Positions 12,209 through 24,011 of a stretch of DNA of 64,000 nucleotides are shown piece by piece. The notes beneath the pieces are model-generated. The model was not told the origin of the DNA. It searched no databases and saw nothing but the letters and a program-made list of their open reading frames with translations. Numbering within the stretch: the stretch's first letter is position 1; the number at the start of each line of letters is the position of its first letter. The stretch is from Candolleomyces eurysporus. Lineage: Eukaryota > Basidiomycota > Agaricomycetes > Agaricales > Psathyrellaceae. Location: the NCBI GenBank assembly GCA_027579435.1, contig JANBPK010000773.1, positions 124,001-188,000 on the forward strand, read 5' to 3'. The position numbers were made by a program, and so were the translations under genes.

Positions 12209-14621
12209 TCATCCAAAGTACTGAACCTCAATATTATGGATTTTATCAGAGCGGTTCATCTNGAAGATAAGNACATCAATCAGCACAACGGCTCGNNATA
12301 GAATNGANANCGAAACTCACCGAAATACCCAGAAGCCTCTCCTCGTCCACTAGCACCCCATCATAATGGAAATGCTTCTTTGACGTGTATCCCAAACAAG
12401 GGAGCTCCGATGTGACTGGTGAGTCAAAGCAGACGCCCGCACGATCGACCGTCTGGGGGAAGTTTAAACACCATAGCCGAACACGCCTCGCCGCAGACGC
12501 CTCAGGATCATCGGATGGCGCGGTGTTGTCGTCGTCTGAGTCCGACGAATCAATCCCGGAGATGGCACTCCCTGCGTCGGAATCGGTATCTGAGAAGTCG
12601 GACAAGCTACCATCGGCCTCTTCGGCAGTCGGCTTCTCCTCCACTTTTTCCTTGGGCTCTTGAGGTTTGTCGTCATCCTCGTCCGAGGGCAATGGTGGTA
12701 GACCGCGCTCCCAGTCCAAAACGTCTGCAATCTTGCCATCTATGCTCTCCAGGCGCTTCGATAATTCCGANTGCTGGAGTAACAGGTCCTGGACTTGTTC
12801 TGGGCTCGCCCGNAGAAGCTCGTCCCAATCAAGNCCTGGTGCCGAGGGAGTACTACTCGACCCTGGTGAAGGCGCATCACCCTCCCCGGGTGCCTCCTGC
12901 TCACTTGANCCGGACCCCTTGAGCGCCTTGATCCTCCGCAGCTGCGTCTCAATCTTCTCCATCCAGTCCTTACACCGCTGAAACTCCTTCACAATCTTCG
13001 CGTTCTGCCTCTCCAACTTTCTCCTTCTCCGCTCCTCCTTCTCCTTCACCTTCCTCATCTTCTCCTTCAGATCGTAAACGGTCTTCTTGACAGTCCACTC
13101 GTTGAAATCCAACACGACGATGGGAGACCCGGATCCCTCGGTGTTGCTTGCGTGGCTAGAGATGAGCGCAGCCCGTTGCCCACTCGTCGTCGTAATCCAC
13201 CTCGTCGGCACGTCGTCCGCCTCCAACCACCTAGTTGTCTTCGGACCCCATTGCTCCCATGGTATCGGCTGAGGAAACAAATCGGAACTCGACGGAAAGT
13301 CGATGTCGATCTTGGGCGGAGGGACGTTATCCTCCTTCCTCTCCTTTACGACCTTCAGAATCGACTTGCGGTGCACGAAGAACGAGTAGATGTGGCTGAA
13401 GCCGAGTGCGACGCCGGGGTGGGGACCTGTTTGGAGCGGTTGGATCCGNATGTTGAATATGATGATGGCTTCCTCTGGTTTCANCCTGAACGGGCGCTGC
13501 TGACGTTTAGCGATGATACTGTCTTTGTCTTGCTCCGTNNTCAAAGGTCTNCTCTTCGCGCCGATAGGNCCGGGTTCAGCTCGACAGGAAAGAGGCCCAA
13601 ACGATCGACCGGGGGCAAGGAGGGGTAGTTGCATTACNCAGATGGGTACAGACGGTGACGGCGCCGAGCAAGATCGTGGGAGGTCCCATATCTCGAGAGC
13701 ACCACGCTGGGTGTTGGGAAGAAGTAGGAGATGCTCGTCGAGGAAGATGAGACCGGAGTAGGAATGGTACGGAGCGACAAAGGACTGAACGAACGTTAGT
13801 ACGANCCGNGTGATCCTAGGACTGCTCGCTCACCATCTTCAGCTGCCCTGTCCGCCATTCNAATATAAACACTCGGTCTTCAGGNTGGGAGGTGTCCATC
13901 AATGGGTCCAAGAAATGGGCGAGTATNAGGACGAGGTTCTCGCCCACGATCTCGATGCCGACTACCGGTCGAGCGTACTTGTTCTTGTAAGCCGAAATCC
14001 TCGTCTGCTTTGCCAGGGGATGTGGACGACCGGTTGAGAACTGTATGAAATGCAACGCGATATCAAACAGGCGAGGATCATCCGATATTCGAGTGCTGCT
14101 GAGAATGAGTGTGTGCTTGTCATATAATAAGACAGCACATACGTTGTTACGACGACTACGAGGTCGTGCTCGTCGATGCAAAGCCCCATATCGATGACCG
14201 TTTCGCCCATACCAACCCCCTTCCATTCTGGTCGCTCCTCCTCGCTGTCCGGCAGAGTGACATAGCGTAAATCGAGACCACGCTTGCCTCCAAGCAAGTA
14301 GACGCCGCCGGTAAGATCGTATATCCCGCTGGTTTCGTGCTCGACCTTGACGTTGGTAGTGAATACAGGCTTCTGCTTCTTCCATGCGAGCTGAGCCTGA
14401 AGGACCCTTGCTTGCTTCTCCGCCGGGCTTTGCAAGTANCAAGTCTGATTATCTTGCAGCCCTGCGAGTTCCAAAGCGATCACGTATTGNATTTCGGCTG
14501 TGGACTTGATGATAGCGTTGAGCTTGAAACATGTCACTTTGCACGAGAAGAGGTCGAGAATGGCGAGTTTACACAGAGTTTGAACGAGAATCTCGTCTGG
14601 CAGCGCCAGCAGCCTCGACAT
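12209..14621 (-). CDS. F-box protein with inserted coiled coil and acidic tail, copy D
   Basis: Starts with an F-box ('LALPDEILVQTLCKLAILDLFSC' region) at the ATG at 14621. Then come beta-rich segments typical of mushroom F-box proteins that look like a propeller ('GLIFLDEHLLLLPNTQRGALEIWDL'-type strands). At least five exons. The penultimate exon joins by GTGAGT at about 12320 to a last short exon ending in Tyr-Phe-Gly-stop at 12209. A segment near 12.45-13.1 kb codes for a basic coiled coil (repeated Lys/Glu/Arg, 'KEKEERRRRKLERQNAK'), then a long Ser/Asp/Glu-rich stretch. Copies E and F lack this insert. Probable SCF adaptor; substrate unknown. Several Ns make single residues uncertain. Confidence 0.7.
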
Positions 14622-14853
14622 CGCTCGTTGTCGTCGCTGTCCGGAGTCAAGNNTGGTTGTGGCGCAGATCGGCCGAGAGCGTGGGACAGCATGCCGATCA
14701 TCTCCGATGCTATTCCGGTGGCTGCATAGTGACGAAATGGGAGATTTGCAGTGTATATTCAGTCAAGGGCCAATAAGGAGCGCCCAAAATCAAACCCGAG
14801 ATAATAAGGGATACATGTAGTGGTGAATTAAAGACTCTTCGGAAATTCCACCT

Positions 14854-16551
14854 TCACATGCCACAAAGGGTCACCATCCCGTCCTCATGNCCGAGAGCAA
14901 ACATCCCCGTCTCCTCGTCATAATCTACACAAATCCAATCCTCCCTNTTCCGGTTNGTCTTCATTTTTAAAGGCTTCAACATTGCCGGTTCGTCAGCTGG
15001 AACCAATAATCCCATGAGTTACCCTGAATTCTGAAAGGTAGAAATTAGGCGCACGTATGCCCAGCTTCCCATCCTCACCACGCCGNAGCTCCGAGTCCCA
15101 CAGCACNGTNCCCATGACGTACTCCTTCTCCCTCTCTTCTTCCGACGCAGGCCACAGAGATACCTTCTCTACCGAACCGACCATGTAAGGTCTCATTACC
15201 ATTCCCTCTGCCCATCCTCTCCACGGCTTAGGCTTGACCCATAAAGCAGTCCCGCATTTNCCGAGCCATATTTCCTTGGCGAGGAGACGACCACGACCGG
15301 TGGGAANNGTAGCTTCCAACAAAGGCGGGAAGATGTAGGGTGGGCATGTATCTGGTNGACCTTCAGACGGAGAATGGTAGTCTGGGTTGAAGGGGAGGNT
15401 NTAAACTCTNAGATGAATNTCGACTCCGNGTTTCATTGGGTCGCTGTCCTCTCGCATGANGATTTTGCACGACCTCNGATCTTTGGANAAGGAGATGCAC
15501 ATCCCGTCCTGCGTATCATACTCGAATTTGGACAGTGGTTTANATGCCACCGCGTTTTCGGGCGGGTCGGGACGCAGTTCAGGCATGGCGAAGAGGGTGA
15601 NAGACCGGTACCGCGCGACCAAAACGCTTTCATAGGCGAAGGCGACTCGGTATGTGAAATTGTCTCGCAGAGTGTCAGAATTGTNATCATAGTCGTCGTC
15701 NAGCAGAGCATAGCCGGAGGTTGCCCAGTTGAAAATCGCGGTCTTGGATTTAGCATCGCAAAGAGCCACGAGGTCGCCTTGGAGTGTAGCAGGTGAGAAC
15801 CTTGTCTCGAGAGAGCGAACAGATTCGAACGAGAAGGATGGTGTGAGGTTCAGAAACTCGACGGAGTGTTNTCCCCTATNCTTCAACGTTTNAANTGAGC
15901 AGAATCGCACAATGAGCGAAAAACACGCACTCCGCTGTTACCNTTCCCACTGCAACCGTCGCTTTCGATTCATTATCCGNGTTGACAACGATACGTTTGA
16001 AAAATACTCCTTTCTGAAGCCATTCACCNATCGGGTCNCCCACCTCACCGTTGTGTCTCACCTCCCAAACCNTGAGAATCGACCAGACCTTCAAGTTCGA
16101 CGCCGTCACCATCAGGTTGCGGCCATGAATCCCGCGAGGAAGGAAGCGGACGAAGGCATTAGCGTCCTGTGCCTCGAAGATATTGACCCACTTGCAAGTA
16201 TACAGGGTGCGAGCGTTGACTTNCCCTGTGAGCGCAGAGATCCATTTCTCTGCAACGCGGTACGAGTTGAAAGCNGCGCGTTCGAGTTCAGCGGTCGACA
16301 TTGACGNGAGGGGAGTCGAGCTNGGAAATGGGTATCCTTTCGAAATGNTGTGATTGGTACACTGAGNAATCCATACGCTGCGCTCTCTCGACANGTCGCA
16401 GAGTGTTTTACATGTCTGCGTATNTGTGAATCAATCTGCTAACACGGTGTGAGTGAGTTAAACTCACCAGACGAACATTGAGGATGTCGTAAGGAGTGAG
16501 AAGCGAGATGATGAGAAGTTTGAGGTCGTTGGAGAGACTCTGGAGATCCAT
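14854..16551 (-). CDS. F-box protein, copy E (tandem duplicate of F)
   Basis: Exon 1 (ATG at 16551) codes for an F-box, 'LSNDLKLLIISLLTPYDIL'. GTGAGT follows, then an exon with 'CKTLCDLSRERSVW' and 'YTCKWVNIFEAQ'. The long 3' frame carries 'HSVEFLNLTPSFSFESV' and strands like 'KTAIFNWATSGYAL'. Two further introns are inferred: one of about 61 bases near 15.9 kb (GTAACAGC to an AAG acceptor), and one of 58 bases (GTGCGC to CAG) near 15.0 kb. The second reaches a last exon ('EDWICVDYDEETGMFALG') with a stop at 14854; without it the frame stops at 14993. Many Ns. Probable SCF adaptor with a propeller-like C-terminal part; substrate unknown. Confidence 0.68.
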
Positions 16552-16960
16552 TTTGACTGGCTAANTANAAGGCAGTTCGAAGTCTTTGGCACGCAATGGG
16601 AGGGCGATCGCAAAAAGAATTNNNATNNTAAGTATGAGACATCAGACTCGATAAGATACCAGAGATCTTATCAGCAACAAGTCCTAGCTTGCCACAATTG
16701 TACAGTTGGCCATGGTTTGCTCGTGGTGTGAGCTATCTTGGAGGTACGTTTCTGGATGATATTCAATAGAAGGATCAATTAAAGACCATCGGGAGAGTCC
16801 ACTTGCAGTCATTCCACGCCTTCACGGTTCCGAGCGAGTTGCATATCATTCTATAAATTGCTGCATTGGNGAGTCGGGCAACCCGCAAGTGGATANGTTC
16901 TCAAGCTCCATTNGCGGCGTGNAACACAATTCGTCGTTTCCCAATATTGAAGNTCGAGCA
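16552..16960. other. intergenic region between F-box copies E and F
   Basis: About 400 bases of low-quality sequence with several Ns, between tandem duplicates on the same strand. No gene seen. Confidence 0.4.
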
Positions 16961-18665
16961 TTACANGCTACAAAGGGTCACCATCCCGTCCTCATGACCG
17001 AGAGCAAATATCCCCGTCTCCTCGTCATAGTCTACACACGTCCAATCCTCCGTTTTCCGGTTCGTCATCATTGTAAAGGGCTTCAACGTTGCCGGTTCGT
17101 CAGCTGGAGCCAATAATCCTATGAGTTACCCCGAATTCCAAAAAGTATAAATTAGGCGCACGTATATCCAGTCTCCCATCCTCACCACGCCGAAGCTCCG
17201 AGTCCCACAACACGGTACCCATGACATACTCCTTTTCTCTCTCTTCTTCCGACGCAAGCCTCACAGATGTTCTCGGTGGATTCCCCTCAGGAATGATATA
17301 AGGAATCGTCACCATTCCCTCTGCAACTCCTCTCCAAGGCTTCGGCTTGACCCACAAAGCAGTCCCGCCCTTCCCGAGCCATATTTCCCTGGCGACGAGA
17401 CGACCNCGGCTGGTGGGAATTGTAGCTTTTAATGAGGGCGGGAAAATGTAGGGTGGGCATGCATCTGGTTGACCTTCGGGCNCAGAATGGTAGTCTGGGT
17501 TGAAGGGGAGGTCATAGACTCCNAGATGGATCTCGTCTTGCGGTTTCCATGGATCGCTGTCCTCTCGCATGAGGATTTTGCACGACCTCTGATCTTTTGA
17601 CAAGGAGATGCACATCCCGTCCTGCGTAGCATACTCGAATTTGGACAGTGGTCTATGTGCCACCGCGTTTTCGGGANGGTCTGGATGCAGTTCAGGCATG
17701 GCGAAGAGGGTTAGAGACAGGTATCGGGCAACCAAAACGCTTTCATAGGCGAAGACGACTTGGTGTATGTATTGGGCTCGCAGAGTGTCAGAGNTGTCGT
17801 CGTCGTCNAGCAAAGCATAGCCGGAGGTTGCCCAATTGAAAATCGCGGTCTTGGATTTAGCATCNCAAAGAGCCACGAGGTCGCCTTGGAGGGTGGCAGG
17901 TGATAACTTTGTCTCGAAAGAGCGAACGGATTCGAAAGAGAAGGATGGTGTGAGGTTCAGAAACTCGACGGAGTGTTGTCCCCTACACTTTANCATTTAA
18001 NTTGAGCACAATCATACAATGAGCGAAAGACACGCACTCTGCTGTTACCATTCCCACTGCAACCGTGACCCTCGACTCGTTATCCGAGTTCACAGCGATA
18101 CTTTTGAACAATGCTCCCTTCTGACCCCATTCACCGACCGGGTCGCCCACCTCACCGTCGTGTTTCACCTCCCAGACCCTGAGAATCGACCAGACCTTCT
18201 TCGACACTGTCACCACCAGGTTACGCCCATGAATCCCGCGAGGAAGGAAAAAGACCTCGCGCACGGAGACACTGTCATTGTGTGCCTCAAAGATATTGAC
18301 CCACTTGCAGGTATACACCTTGCGAGTGTCTAATTCCCCTTTGATCATAGAGACCCATTTTTGTGTAACGCGGTACGAGTTGAAAGCGGCGCGTTCGAGT
18401 TCAGGGGTCGACATTGACGCAAGGGGAGTCGAGCTTGGAAATGGGTATCCTTTCGAGATGATGTGATTATTGCACTGAGAGATCCATATGCTGTGCTCTT
18501 TCGACAGGTCCCAGAGCGCTCTACATGTCTGCGTGTACTTGAATCGGTCTACGAGCACGGCGAGTACTAGGCTGAACTCACCAGACGAAGCTTGAGGATG
18601 TCGTGGGGAGTGAGAAAGGAGATGATGAGAAATTTGAGGTCGTTGGACAGACTCTGGAAGTTCAT
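16961..18665 (-). CDS. F-box protein, copy F (tandem duplicate of E)
   Basis: Same architecture as copy E and closely similar to it in DNA. Exon 1 from the ATG at 18665 codes for 'LSNDLKFLIISFLTPHDIL'. After an intron (GTGAGT to CAG, about 18.58-18.53 kb) come 'CRALWDLSKEHSIW', 'YTCKWVNIFEAHN' and 'ILRVWEVKHDGEVGDPVGEW'. The frame change near 18.0 kb is explained by the same short intron as in E (GTAACAGC to AAAG). The last exon ('EDWTCVDYDEETGIFALG') ends at a TAA at 16961 and is reached by a GTGCGC-CAG intron. The second copy having matching splice signals supports the E model. Probable F-box adaptor; function unknown. Confidence 0.7.
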
Positions 18666-18881
18666 CTTGGCTAGCTGGATGAAAGGTAGTTCAGAATCTT
18701 TGGCATACAATGGGAGGGAGGCAAGAACTGGAATCGATTGGTGATGTCATACTTTGAGATATGAGATGCGATAAGATACCGGAGATCTTATCGGCAACGA
18801 GCCCTTATCCTTGGTCTAGAAATCTATCGCAGAATTCGAAGGTACTGTCTAGCTTCAGAGATACAGAGATCAAAGTTGTCG

Positions 18882-21043
18882 TCACTCCGTCCCCCGCATT
18901 ATTCGTTCCGAACAAGTGTACTCCAGTCCCAAATAGCTGATTCCGTTGAGAGCAGTGGCAAACTCTTGCTTCCCGACTCCATCCTCTGTCGTCGTGACTC
19001 GAACACGCATCAAGACCCATACGAATTTGTCTTCAAGCTTGAAAATACCTTCCACAAGACGCACTTCCGTATTCCTCACGAAGTCATTCATCGTCGCCCG
19101 GAATCTGACTTGGCCAATACCATGAAGGGCTTTCGCTCTCGGGCCCTGGGGATCGAGGTACTCTGATATTTTGTAGAGAACGGGAGTGTCTGCAGGAAGG
19201 AAGCTCCAAGGACCATGCGCGAGGTCAAAGGAAACGATTAGCTCTGAAGATGGGATGTGTGGGTAGCGTTCACGGCGGTCCGCTTCCATCTGCGCCACGC
19301 TATTTCGATAGGTATCAAGCAACGCAGAAAGATGGAATAGTCTTGATGATGCGTGAAGCCAGGTGTGATTGAACGTGCGCTCTAAGCCGTCCAAGTCAAA
19401 ACTCTAACCAAGGGGTAAATACTGAAGGTTGCGAATACTCACTCAAATATTCTTTACTGAGCGCTGGACAGTCGTAGCGATGGCAGAGATCCCAATCGAT
19501 TTTCTGACAGGCTTTGGAACAATATACGGCAGAATGACAACTGGCGCATGTCTGGAGATTGCTGGCGCCAGCTTGCCGAGCTCCTGGGGTTTGATCATGC
19601 TAGTGATATTGCCAGGGTTTGCCGTCGCCTTCAACGAACCAAAAAGTACTGAATAGACGTACCCATAAGTTATCACACAAAGAAAAGCCGCCTGCAATGA
19701 TGTTCCGGAGTCCAAAAAGCCTCATTCGAGTGCAAACTTCTAGCATCTTCCACAGGGCGGAGGTGGGCGTGCTCTCTACCATTGCCAACAACTTTTCGCA
19801 CTGTGTCGGATCGAGGTTGGCAATTGCCTCACGAATCGCGAAGAGTGCAGAACGGTAAGACGCGTAGGCCATCACCAATGCTACCAATTCTTTGCAAATC
19901 GTATCCCAATTCTCTGACATCTTGTTGCCTTTCGCAATCGACTTGGGACCGTAGAGTGTCGCTTCCAAGAAAATGGAAAAGAAGCCGCCTCGAACAAGTT
20001 GACAGATTCCATCGTTGGTCGGAATGCCAGGCGTATCGATCCATTCTTGGACCTCGCACGATATAAGCATCAGAGGATAGAGGTAGGTGCTTGGACTTTC
20101 TTCGACCCACAGGCGTTTGGTAAAAGCAGAGATCCCGGATACGAATACTTGAATGAACGAGGAGTTTCGCAGGGCTGCGATGAGCGTCGGATCTCCAATC
20201 TTGGTGAATCCATCGAACATCTCCACTATTTGCCTATAGTTCCTCCCAATGATGCGATGATCCCATTCGTCGCGTTCGCTAGCTTCCCTCATTCGATCTG
20301 CATGAGCCATTCCAGCGAGCACAAATCGCTCAGCCGCAGCATACCCAAAACCTTCATCCGAGAATCTATCCAGGAGCAGCCTCTTTGCGTCGTCCGAGTC
20401 CAGAGTGTAGGAGTAAAGCATGCAGTTGATGATGCAACCATGACATTCGGCCTCCTTTGGATCAGGCTCAATCATAAAAAGCGGGCGTTGCGTCCGCCTG
20501 TCAATCCAAGTCCAGAGCAGAACCAAAATGTCAGCGACGATGATGGAGGATTGCATGGCCGCTTTGATTGCTGGGCTATCGCACATAAACGTCATGAAAA
20601 CAGTTCCGAAGTCGAAGATGGATCGGTAAACGCGTAGCTGGACGTCGTCTCGGCCTTGGAATAAGTCTTCAAGATGACGAAGACACAAAAGTATCCAAGA
20701 GAAGAAACCATCCATCTTTGAGATGAAGACGTTGACGACGGGATTTCGGGTTTGCTCGCCATATATGCGATCTGCCTGGGTCAGAGCAAAGAGAAGTGCC
20801 TCAAAGTACCGCCGAAAGAGGGTAAACTCGTCCATCGTAAGCCCATCGTAAGCTTGTCTTTCCAGTGAGAGGAAGCAAAGCAATGCGTCCGCGATTTCAA
20901 CGACATGTGTTTCGGGCCAGTTGTTGACAAGTAGGTTTAAATGGATGCCCGAGCCACGTTTTACGTGGCTCCGGGACTTTAGCGATCGATCGAGACAAAG
21001 GTAGACATACTTTATCGATCTGGTGAATATTCTTGCTCAGCAT
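18882..21043 (-). CDS. MYND-like zinc-finger protein, copy C
   Basis: Exons 21043-21011, 20976-19663, 19599-19443 and 19381-18882 join to 2004 bases (667 residues). The first intron would be only 34 bases; a slightly different acceptor is possible. Helical N-terminal region with 'KMDGFFSWILLCLRHLEDL', 'AIKAAMQSSIIVADILVLLW' and 'DGICQLVRGGFFSI'. Finger: 'CASCHSAVYCSKACQKIDW' plus His-x3-Cys, with the first pair as Cys-Asp-Asn-x2-His split by intron 2. C-terminal domain with 'LIVSFDLAHGPW' and 'YLDPQGPRAKALHGIGQ'. Separated from copies A and B by the three F-box genes, all on the same strand. No Ns, so this is the best reference for the family. Function unknown. Confidence 0.82.
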
Positions 21044-21599
21044 AGCGTGCACCAGTGAAGACAGGCTCGATGGAAGCAGTGACTCGTTGAAATTATTGGA
21101 TCGGATGGGTTTGGAGTAGAAACGCGATTTGCTGGTCAGATTCCGATCAATCTGACTCGGAATCGGGGCTTCAAAGACGTTTCGGCCGGCGCGGTTGTCG
21201 ATCCGCTAGCTGAGCCGGTACAGGGCCTCGGGGGACGAAATCGACTGAAATCGAGGTCTCAGAATCTCAGATGGCTCAAAGCTTGAGTCGAAATTTCAGT
21301 TCAACCCTCAAATGCCAGAATGCACAAATCCACTGTTGATCGGCATACTACAACTCGTGTTGGCAAGGTTGAAGTTCAAGCACTGTTCAAGCACTGTTTG
21401 AGTGTTGCGGTGAGGCGCCTAAAAGACTGGAGTGGTTGGTTAGAAGTGTTTTGGTAGCCTCAGAAAAGTGGTGGAGCTCTCGGTCAAAGTTGGTGGTACT
21501 ATGGTAGTTTCTTTTTCAACTCCAACTTGAGTCCAACAAGAAATCAAGCCAAAGTCCAGCGAGAGATAATGGAAGTAAAAGAACTGGTGTCATTAAATC
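21044..21599. other. intergenic region
   Basis: Upstream region of MYND-like gene C and 3' flank of the coiled-coil gene G. Low-complexity direct repeats occur here ('caagcactgttcaagcac' near 21.38 kb). No gene seen. Confidence 0.4.
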
Positions 21600-22890
21600 C
21601 TAAAGCGGTTCGCCAGGGCAACCCTATGGAATGAGATCTCAGTAGACTGCTCAAACCTGCGAGCGTGAATGGGGCGAAATAGCGTACATTTTCTAGGAAG
21701 GATGATGAATAGCAGTCGTCCTCATCCCAGTCGACAATCCACGTTCCGTGAATGCCATCCAAGAGGCCCTTGATTTCGTTTTGTCAGTGGCGTTTTTTCA
21801 GTGAATAGGCCAGGCTTGAAACCAGTACTTACCCCATCATCGCACTGCGTTGGAGTTACCCATCGTCCGTTGACCCAAGCCTGCGTCTCTTGGCAAGCTT
21901 TCATACGATTATATCCCGCTGGCACGTTCTCAAGTTTTGCCGTATACCTACGCGCTCCGAGACGCAAACAATCATCGTCGGGCTGAGGGTCCTGCCACCT
22001 CAATCCCGCCTTCTTCCTTTCCTCCTCTGCTTTCTCCTTCTCCAATTCCCTGCACTTCTTCTCAAGCTCGAGCTTCATTTGTTCTTTTGGCAAACTCTCA
22101 CGCTTACGTCGCTCAGCTTGCCACTGAGCACGTTCCTTATCCCACTCCGCCCGTTCTTCACGCATCCTTTCACGAGCCGAAGCGTGCTGTTCGATTTCTT
22201 GAGCCCATTTGGCGGTAATACCTTGCATAGCGGAGACTTGGACTAAATGTTTAGTGTAGTCCCTATCCCATGCGAGCCTTCTCTTCTCGATGGCACTGGG
22301 GTTCAGGATGGACATGGCCCACATATCCTGAACGACCCACGCAATGAGGCCACCCAGTATGAACGCAAGTACCCCAAATAAATACCAGCCTCCCCAAGAT
22401 CCAATCCCGAAGCTGGGGGAGCTGTCGGTTTGGCCTAATTTCATGCTGAGGATCGTACTGTCAAACGGAGGAGATGCGCCATCTCTGTCTATAGCTCCTG
22501 GTCTGTACTTCTGATGAAGTTTTTGGTCGTAGCTCACATCTACCGGATACCGGCCTAAGCTCTCCGAAAGATGGGAAGGACGACGAAGTACCTTCATCGC
22601 TTGAAATAGCGTTGTTGCCCGATGGGGTCGACCCACCGTCAGGGCTCCGACGGGCCCCCGAAGCTAAGCTCCTCTCACCAGACATACCAATATTCCCATC
22701 TGCGGCAGGGAAACCTGAAAAATTGCCGTTCTCTTGCGGGAGCAGCCTCTGCTGCTCATCCTGGGCGTCTGCGGCAGGGCCAGAGCTATTGGTAGTGACA
22801 CGCACAGGGATAGTATATCAGTTGATTTATGCAGACGCTCCCATCTTAGCAGGCCATTTAGACTTACCGGTAGAATCTTGAGAATAGCAT
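21600..22890 (-). CDS. one-TM coiled-coil protein with Cys-rich C-terminal domain, copy G
   Basis: Spliced reading: a short first exon from the ATG at 22890, GTAAGT, a Ser/Gly-rich exon, a short intron of about 37 bases (near 22.60 kb), and the main exon. The main exon has one membrane segment ('YLFGVLAFILGGLIAWVV'), then a highly charged coiled coil ('KEQMKLELEKKCRELEKEKA'), then a Cys-containing module ('CLRLGARRYTAKLENVPAGY', 'WIVDWDEDDC'). Two more introns lead to a short end, Gly-Cys-Pro-Gly-Glu-Pro-Leu and a stop at 21600. I know this architecture as a mushroom-specific family with no assigned role. Paralogue H has a second Cys module after this point, so G looks shortened at its 3' end. 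Confidence 0.65.
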
Positions 22891-22931
22891 GCTATGGGAA
22901 GAACGATGAAGTGCGCAGCTCTCAGCCGGCT

Positions 22932-23090
22932 TGGAAATCTGGCGCTTAATTAGAATTGATGAAGGTCAACGTGGCGTCAACGTCATTGCACACGTCTTCG
23001 TTATCTATCTTTCACACCATGTTTGTTACCGAATTTCAAATGCCACAGCTCTTTTGACTCTCTCGGCTTCGTTACACAGCGAGACGACCC
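22932..23090. repeat. duplicated upstream segment of gene G (copy 1)
   Basis: Starts with 'gaaatctggcgcttaatta' and runs about 155 bases. A diverged copy lies at 25612-25765. Shared blocks include 'cttcgttatctatctttcac' and 'accgaatttcaa'. Confidence 0.7.
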
Positions 23091-24011
23091 AACTTTATTC
23101 ACGGGCTCCTGTTTGCCTGCAGCTTAGCCGCTCCCTGCACCCCTGCAGCTTCGGCGTCACCGCAAGGCCTGGCTACCGTCGAGGACGTTGACCGAGGGCG
23201 GAAGCTAGTCACTGGCTTGTCGCTTCTGGACCAGAAGATTGACTCCAAACGATCTTGATAAGATGAGTATCCACTCATGGAGCTATACATCTTGGTTTCC
23301 GTCTTCATCCTTCTCTACTCTAAGGGACAACTCCGCCCTTTAAAAGGTTCGTGATTTTGCGAGCCCGCGAGTTACACGCTTTATCGCTGAGGTGCTGAAT
23401 TAGATATCGCAAGACCTTTGCCGTGACATTCCTGTGATGTGTTGCCGGGGGTACTGAAGGGGGTTGCAAAAGACCAAGGTAACCGGCACAGGGGACGGCA
23501 CTGGGCCTGCCATCATGTTTGATAGAGCTCCGTCATCCTGTTGCCGGTTGCTTAAAGCTTTGAATCACCGCTTTCCTCTCCGTTATCGCAACAGTGCCAG
23601 GAACTGCCAGCATGGCCCACGGGGATCTTCGGCTTTGAACGGAGGATGTTTAGGTTGAATTGGAGAAGGAATGACGCAAGTGTAAGGTGATAAGGGGACG
23701 GCATCTAAAAACATGTAAAATGCCTCGGCCCTTGCCGTGGTAGAGTCGGCCGCTTGCCACAGGTTGTCTTTGGCATACAAGGTGGGTACGTATCACTTTT
23801 CAAAGCCGAGTTCCGATACTCGCCTTAGCCATCATGTCTATGATTCATATTTTGAGTGTGACAGCGCCCCTTTTCGAAGCTTAGAGATAGCCATGGTATT
23901 GAAAGGACGACGGGGTTCACGGTAAGCCCACGAACGGAAGAGGTCGGAGTTTCAACGACCGGCAGAAATGCAAGGGCCGCCGATGACGAGTACTATCCCT
24001 TCACGCCAACC
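23091..24011. other. intergenic region upstream of OMA1
   Basis: About 900 bases with short open frames only. The 3' end is the upstream region of OMA1. No gene, RNA or further repeat recognised. Confidence 0.4.

Noticed and set aside
14993..15910. F-box E ending at 14993 (and F at 17100)
   Set aside because: Both copies have an equal GTGCGC...CAG intron whose removal leads to a conserved last exon in frame, so the ends were moved to 14854 and 16961.
22461..22805. Apparent start of gene G at 22805
   Set aside because: The codon there is GTG. A spliced first exon with an ATG at 22890 gives a better, frame-consistent start.
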